A DNA stretch of 64,000 nucleotides from Macrotis lagotis (taxonomy: Eukaryota > Chordata > Mammalia > Peramelemorphia > Peramelidae), in the NCBI RefSeq assembly GCF_037893015.1, contig NC_133666.1, positions 621,779,156 through 621,843,155 of the forward strand. Direction: 5' to 3'. Of the stretch, positions 58,035 through 64,000 are shown in pieces (position 1 is the stretch's first letter; each line of letters opens with the position of its first letter). A model generated the notes under the pieces. The model saw only the letters and a list, made by a program, of their open reading frames with translations, was not told where the DNA came from and ran no database searches. The position numbers and the translations under genes are program-made.

Positions 58035-58260
58035 GAGAGAACTCTGGGATTGGAGTTAGGAAGACTGGAGTTCAAATTTTACCTCCGATACTTACTATGT
58101 AATCTTGGGCAAATCTATGAACCTCTGTCCCTCAGTTTCCTCCATTGAAAGAATAATAACAGTACCTATACTCAAGGTTAGTGTGATGATCAAATAAAAT
58201 AATATTTGTTAATTATTTTAGCATAGTGGTTGGCACATTACTGTATAAATGCTGTTATTA
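58035..58260 (+). mobile_element. MIR/MON-like SINE
   Basis: GGAGTTAGGAAGACTGGAG, AATCTTGGGCAAATC, CAGTTTCCTCCATTG, AATAATAACAGTACC and GTGATGATCAAATAAAATAA. Confidence 0.75.
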
Positions 58261-58323
58261 TTAGTATGTGAACCAACTCTAAGCTTTGTTTTAGAGATTC
58301 TTTTGAAGTCCTACTTTAAGGTC

Positions 58324-58328
<5 letters not shown>

Positions 58329-58372
<44 letters not shown>
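58329..58372 (+). repeat. (TG)n microsatellite
   Basis: About 22 uninterrupted TG units. Confidence 0.95.
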
Positions 58373-58373
<1 letters not shown>

Positions 58374-58539
58374 TGACAAAAAAAATGAAAAAAAAATCTG
58401 ATTTAGAGATCAGGTTCCTCCAGGATCCAGGGTTAAAATTGTTCTAAGTGGCTCCCACCTTGTGCCTCAGATTTTTCAAAAATAAAAAGTGTTGTCTGTA
58501 TATACTTTTGATAGTTCTTTTTGTTTCATTGATTTTTTT

Positions 58540-58700
58540 GTTGGGGTTTTTTTTTTTTAGTTTTGCAAGGCAATGGGTTTAAGTGGCTTGCCCAAAGCCA
58601 CACAGCAAGGTAATTATTAAGTGTCTTAGGCCGGATTTGAACTCAGGTACTCCTGACTCCAGGGCTGGTGGTCTATTCAACTGTGCCACCTAGCTACCCC
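58540..58700 (-). mobile_element. WSINE1-like SINE, antisense
   Basis: Complete copy. The flanks are TTTCATTGATTTTTTT (58524-58539) and TTTCATCGATTTTTTT (58701-58716). Confidence 0.92.
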
Positions 58701-58716
58701 TTTCATCGATTTTTTT

Positions 58717-59189
58717 TACATAAATGCATGTTATATTTTGCCAACAACTTTTTGAACATTTTGTTTTTGTTTGATTTTTTAGTAATGCTTAATTGTTTTA
58801 CCTGTTGAACCACCTTTAATTTTCTGTAACATATGGGTAGAAGGGCATATTTAGACATACTCATTAATTTTGGGGTTGCATCTGTTTGGATATATATGTA
58901 CTAAAGTTAATTTAGTTTGATTACCATGTCTCTGAAAAAAGCTTGAAGTATCAGTATTTGACTTTGTAGGTATAAACAATTTTCAGTGAATAATTCTTTG
59001 CTAAGGTTTATTTAAAATTTTTTTTCTATTAGGTACGATATTTCTCTTCTGCTTATGAATGGGCAGGAATAGGAAAAATTCCTGAATCAATCACCAGATG
59101 GGGCTCTGAGCTCACACAGGGTTCAGTTTTCCTATCTGCAAAATAGAGATAACAGCACAACAAAAGATTGTTATGAGGTTCAGATGAGA

Positions 59190-59231
<42 letters not shown>

Positions 59232-60655
59232 TTTCTATAGTTTTAAATGTTTCAATTTTTATATTGTATCCATAAACCTTTTGCAAACATTATAGTGCTA
59301 TATAAATATGAACTATCATTTATTATTATTAATATTATTATTATTATTATTGCTAAGCTACTTAATTTCTCTAGGCCTCAGTTCCCTATCTGTAAAATGA
59401 ATGGACTTGAAGGTTCTCATTAAGCTCTAAAACCAAGATCATATGATTCTATGGTGTGTCCCAAAGTCTCCACTCTTGCTTTTGATGCAATCCATTATTT
59501 CTCCTCTTTCTGCTTATTGATTACCCATCTATTAAGGGTGAAAGCAAACATACACAAAAAAGCAAGGAAAATCTGCAGTTAAAATCAAAAGGAGGGGGAA
59601 TTGTAGTTAAAACTCAAAATATATTATAATTATATTATGAATTTCCCCAAATTTTCTACTAAAAATATGCTGGTATACTATCCAGATAAATCATTAAAGA
59701 GATTCTCAAGTGATATTGTCTTTGATGAGGGGTTATTGATGATGATTTGTGGGAAATACCACTGAATAATTTGCTTTTAAAAAATAGCCAGAAGTGAAGA
59801 ATTATAAAAATTTGCTTTGCACCTCACTCTTTGTTTTAGTTATCTAGCAAGAACTAAAGGTCAACTAGGTCGCATTCCTTTTTGAAGACACAACTTCTTA
59901 TCCAATCAGATTACAAATCCTGTAAAAGTCAAAACAATGAAGCTATTAGTGTATTCACTGTTTTATTGCCTTTACCCCTGTGTTCTGGAGGAAGTCAATT
60001 CCAATTTCTCCATACACTTAACTATTTTTTTTTAAGTTTTCTGAAAATAAAACTTCCCTTTCCAAAATTATTTGTAACTTGGATGCAAATATAAAACCCA
60101 TAGTTAATAAGACAGTGCCTAAAAAATTCTAATTAATAAAACCAAAATGAAAGCAAATGGAAAATGTTTAAAATCAAGAGTCAGGCACTCTTTGATTTTC
60201 TATCTATAAATAATTCTTTGCAGAAGCAAATTTATCCTTTTTAAATTCAGTCCTTTGTTGTAACAAATTTAGTTATGTCTTTCTGCCTAGCTAAGTTCAT
60301 TTGGAAAATGAGTTGAATGCAACTTTTAATTATAGGATCTGTAAATTTTCAGTTCCAAATTACAAAGCGATTTCTGTTATTCCTCTCCTCCCCCTTTTCA
60401 CTCCAATTATTTTCCATCTATTGTTTATCCCTACAAAGTCAAATACTGATACTTCAAGCTTTTTTCAGAGACATGGTAATCAAACTAAATTAACTTCAGT
60501 ACACATATATATCCAAACAGATGCAACCCCAAAATTAATGAGTATGTCTAAACATGCCCATCTACCCATATAAAAATATGTAAACAGATTTAACACTGAA
60601 ACATAAAACCAGTAATCATTTGCCTGTCATAGTTTCCCAGAGACTGTTTAAGATA
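58717..60655. other. AT-rich non-genic stretch
   Basis: Contains a (CA)n at about 59191-59230 and a (TTA)n at 59325-59352 within MIR-like text (59110-59430). No gene is recognised. Conserved-looking AT-rich sequence cannot be judged by eye. Confidence 0.45.
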
Positions 60656-60659
60656 AGAT

Positions 60660-61470
60660 AAAATTTAGCTTACTTTGACAAATCTCTGAGCTGGAAAGAT
60701 CTCAGAGGTTATCTAGTTCAACCCATATATGAACAAAATATCTTCTCTACAAAATACCTGATGAGTGTGCATCCTGTCTTTCCTTAAAGTCTTCTAATAG
60801 GCTTCATTTTTGGATAGTTCTCATTGTTAGGAAGTTTTTCCTTATATCAAGCCTAAAGCTGTCTCTGAAAATTCCATTCATTTCTTCTAATTATGCCCAC
60901 TGGATTCAAGCAGATGGTTCTGCTTCCATATGGAAGTCCTTAAGTATGACTCTTATGTCCCCTGCAATTGTCTTTATAGGCAACATATCCCCAGTCCCTC
61001 CTTCAAATCCTCTTATATGGGGTGGCTAGGTGGCACAGTGGATAGAGCACTGGCCCTGTATTCAGGAGGACCTGAATTCAAATTCGGCCTCAGACAATAA
61101 TTACCTAGCTGTATGACCTTGGGCAAGTCACTTAACCCCACTGCTTTGCAAAAAGAACAAAAAGACAAAACAAAACAAATCCTCTTATATTATGACTTTA
61201 TGTCATAATGCTATATATGTCATATGTCCTTTGGATTCTTTGACATTTCTCAATGACCTTTCTAAAATGTAACATTCCAGGCTGAATGCAGAGCTTCAGA
61301 AAGAGGACAGACTATTGTAGAACTATCATTTCCCTACTTTTGGGTGCTCCTCCTGCTGTGTTTTAAGATTTTGATAACTTTCTTGACTCCTTAGACTTTT
61401 TTCACAATATTGCTATCTAGCTATTCTTTTCCTGTCTTCCACTTGTGAAGTTAATTGTTTGAAAGACAAT
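60660..61470 (+). repeat. L3/CR1-like LINE fragment, interrupted by a SINE
   Basis: ATACCTGATGAGTGTGCATCCTG, GTTAGGAAGTTTTTCCTTATATC, TTCTTCTAATTATGCCC and, after the SINE, CATTTCTCAATGACCTTTCTAAAATG are in the order of the non-coding 3' part of L3-type elements. Very old. Confidence 0.55.
61019..61175 (+). mobile_element. WSINE1-like SINE inside the L3-like repeat
   Basis: Target duplication CAAATCCTCTTATAT (61004-61018 and 61176-61190). Confidence 0.94.
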
Positions 61471-61479
61471 TAGTTCTAA

Positions 61480-62225
61480 AGGCATTTGTCTGAGAATCTG
61501 GAATAATAACACTCAACACCCTAAAAAAGGAGCAACAAGAGTAGTTTGGTTATTCTCTCCAGAAAAACTAAAAAAAAAAGTTATGAAATTGCCTAGATGT
61601 CTTAGAACTGGAGAATAAAGTAAAAATATACAGAATCCACTGACTACCACTTAAGAAAAATCAAAAGGAAAGTTTCCAGAAATATTAGAGACTAGATGCA
61701 GAACTTTCTCATCAAGGAAAAAACACTGTAAGCAGCCAGGAAGAAAGAATTCAAGTAGAAGAATCATACAAAAATATGGCAGACATCACTGTAAAGGAGT
61801 GGATAGCTTTGAATACAGTATTCCAAAAGGCAAAGAATATAGACTTTAAAGTAATCAGAAAAACTGCTGGGGGGAAATTCTGCAGGAGGAAAATAGATCT
61901 TTCATGAAATAGAGAAATTCCGAGCATTCCTCAGGAAAAGACTAGAACTATGTAGAAATTTTTAAGTATGAACATGAGAGTTAAGAGGAACATTAAAGTA
62001 AACAAAAATGAATAACAACAATGAACTAAATAAAAATAAACTACTTACAATAATATGGGAAAATGATTCATTTATCCCTTCTGAACCCTATCATAATCCA
62101 GTTCATAGAAAGAATCTAATTAGACAAAAGGCCTGGGAGTGTTATGTTTTGATGATCTTAGAAGACGAATGGAAAGGAAGGGCAAAAGAAATATACTTGA
62201 TGGGGAAAGTAATGGAAAATTAGGG
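61480..62225 (+). repeat. Degraded interspersed repeat, class not settled
   Basis: Text such as AAAACACTGTAAGCAGCCAGG and GAAAGAATTCAAGTAG looks like a widespread marsupial repeat, possibly the ORF1 region of an L1. I cannot assign it firmly. A 71-codon open frame at 62008-62223 has no known domain. Confidence 0.35.
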
Positions 62226-62229
62226 GAAA

Positions 62230-62333
62230 TTATTTCATATGATCAGGATATACAAATAAACATCTATTATTTTGAAGAAAATGGGTGGAAGAAAAAGGCT
62301 AATAACTAAACCTCACTGTCATCTGAAATGACC

Positions 62334-62385
<52 letters not shown>

Positions 62386-64000
62386 CACACACAAACACAC
62401 CACATGAACACATAAAGTTAGATACAGAAATATATTTCACTCAACAGGGAAATAGGAAGAAAATAGGATATTCAAAATTTCTCTAGGGATCCCTAAAATG
62501 TAGAGGAATTCCCAATGGCAGCCACCAAACTAAGATTCACAATCTACTTTAAAAGGAAAATTAATTCAGAAATGAACTGAGAAATGAGATTTTTTTTTTT
62601 TAGTCCCAAATTGATTTGGGGCCTACAAAAAGGACTTAAGTACTTGGAGCTGATTGTACAGGATTTATGAACAATCAGTCAATCCTTATCCTATGGACCC
62701 ATAATTCACAAGGACCTCACACAAGCTATCTGCAACTTATTTCACAATAAGGCATGCAGACTAGTTCTGTTTAAACATTTAACCACAATAGCAACAACCC
62801 ATAACTCATAGATGAGTTCCCATAGTGGGCTCTAAATAAATTGCTAGGTTCCAGACTTCCAGGGGTGAAAATCCTGGCATTTCATCACAATCATATTCAA
62901 TAAAATTAAACAGATATAAAATAAAATGCAAACTTCTTGCATGCTGTTCATATTATCTTCCAACTTATCATGAATTCTGTAGAACAAATAAGAGTAATGA
63001 GTTGTCTGCAGTCCAGAAGTTATCTAAAACATACTATTCTGATTTGGAAACATATTGGAAAGCCAACAGTTCAATTGCTGTCTGAAGCAAAGAAGGAAAA
63101 CAATATGTACCATAACTATACCAAAGTAAGTGGAAAGAACAATGATACACCAAAAAATCAAAAGTGAAATAACAAAATTATAATGACAAAGTGGGACTTG
63201 AATGATGAACTATGAGGACACCCTCAAAATGCCCCTTTGTAGCAGATCCATAGGTGTTAAATTTTGTACCTGTTTTCAGACTTTTTCAATGTATTGACGA
63301 ATTATGCTGGGATGTTTATTTTCCTCTTTAAAAAATTGTTTATTTGTCATATGGAATGACTTTTGGGAAGAGGTAAGGGTTCATGGGATAATTTGGTAAT
63401 GTAAGAAACAGAAAATATGAATAAAATTATTTTTAATGCCTTTTTTGTTTTTGCTTTTGCTCCTCCAGTGTACCCCTGAAATAATAGGGAGAGGGGAGAG
63501 TTCAGATGGAGACTCTAGTGGGTCATGGCATATGCATAAGGGACCCAAATATATCCTAGACAAGCTCCAAAAATTTCAATAAAAATCCCTCTGAGACTCT
63601 CCCCAATTTACAGACTGGGTTGCCAGAGGGTGGCCACTAATTTGTTTGCTTAACCAATTATCTCCCTTCCTTTAATTCCCGCAGAGAAAGTAATTCAAGG
63701 AGATTTTCATTTAGTTTAACATCCCCTTAATCTTGTGATTACATTATGTGACTATAATAGTTACAAAGTGAAGGGGATAAGTTGTCCCTTATTATCAATT
63801 GTTGCAAAAGTCTCTTGCTATGTAGACAATACAGATTTTCTCTCTTGAATTTTCTATTAGGTACCACAGAGGACAGAAAAATTTGTTTAGGCTAGGGTCA
63901 CACAATAGGTCACACAAAAAATAAAAATAAAAAATAGATCATAAGTTGAAATTTGAAAAGGGTTTGTGTGTACCTCTTTGTGTGACTCTGTTCTGTCTTC
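62230..64000. other. Non-genic stretch to the window end
   Basis: Includes a (CA)n at about 62341-62386. No gene, RNA gene or confidently named repeat is seen. Confidence 0.4.

Overview
The window is vertebrate nuclear DNA, most likely from an Australian marsupial and probably a dasyurid-like one. The host call rests on three things: multi-exon genes with GT-AG introns, dense interspersed repeats, and at least 14 young copies of a tRNA-derived SINE whose tail reads TTGCAAAAACCTAAAAA (WSINE1-like). The repeat family names come from memory of marsupial repeats and were not searched.

There are two recognisable host genes, divergently transcribed as in the GRINA-PARP10 neighbourhood of other mammals. 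GRINA (TMBIM3) is on the minus strand. Its coding exons lie between 17826 and 19892 and encode 366 residues. A non-coding first exon sits in a strong CpG island at about 20930-21860, which carries a perfect CRE palindrome and a (CGG)11 tract. PARP10 (ARTD10) is on the plus strand. Ten coding exons between 33354 and 44065 give a 952-residue open frame with RRM-like modules, two UIMs, a PIP-like box and an H-Y-I ADP-ribosyltransferase domain. Its promoter has an IRF/ISRE-like and an ETS-like site, and a roughly 560-bp RTY microsatellite abuts it upstream.

The rest is repeats. From 850 to 7990 there is a clear stratigraphy: an antisense L2-like LINE was split by a pogo/Tigger-like DNA transposon, whose left terminal repeat was split by an L1, which in turn took two SINEs and a solo LTR. 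A second LTR and a third SINE hit the L2 directly. From 9.6 to 16 kb there are L2-like fragments on both strands, an RTE-type LINE and SINEs. From 22 to 32 kb, between the two promoters, there are L1, L2, a U6 snRNA pseudogene, an LTR with a SINE inside, and SINEs. PARP10 introns 4 and 8 hold L1 pieces and SINEs, including an L1 inserted head-to-head into an L1. From 44 to 64 kb no gene is visible: L2, L1 and L3-like fragments, more copies of one LTR family (two of them inverted), SINEs and simple repeats.

No rRNA, tRNA gene, CRISPR array, operon or previously undescribed multigene system was found. The most useful leads are the PARP10 promoter elements, the conserved and diverged parts of PARP10, the GRINA promoter and splice-site repeats, and the datable nested insertions.
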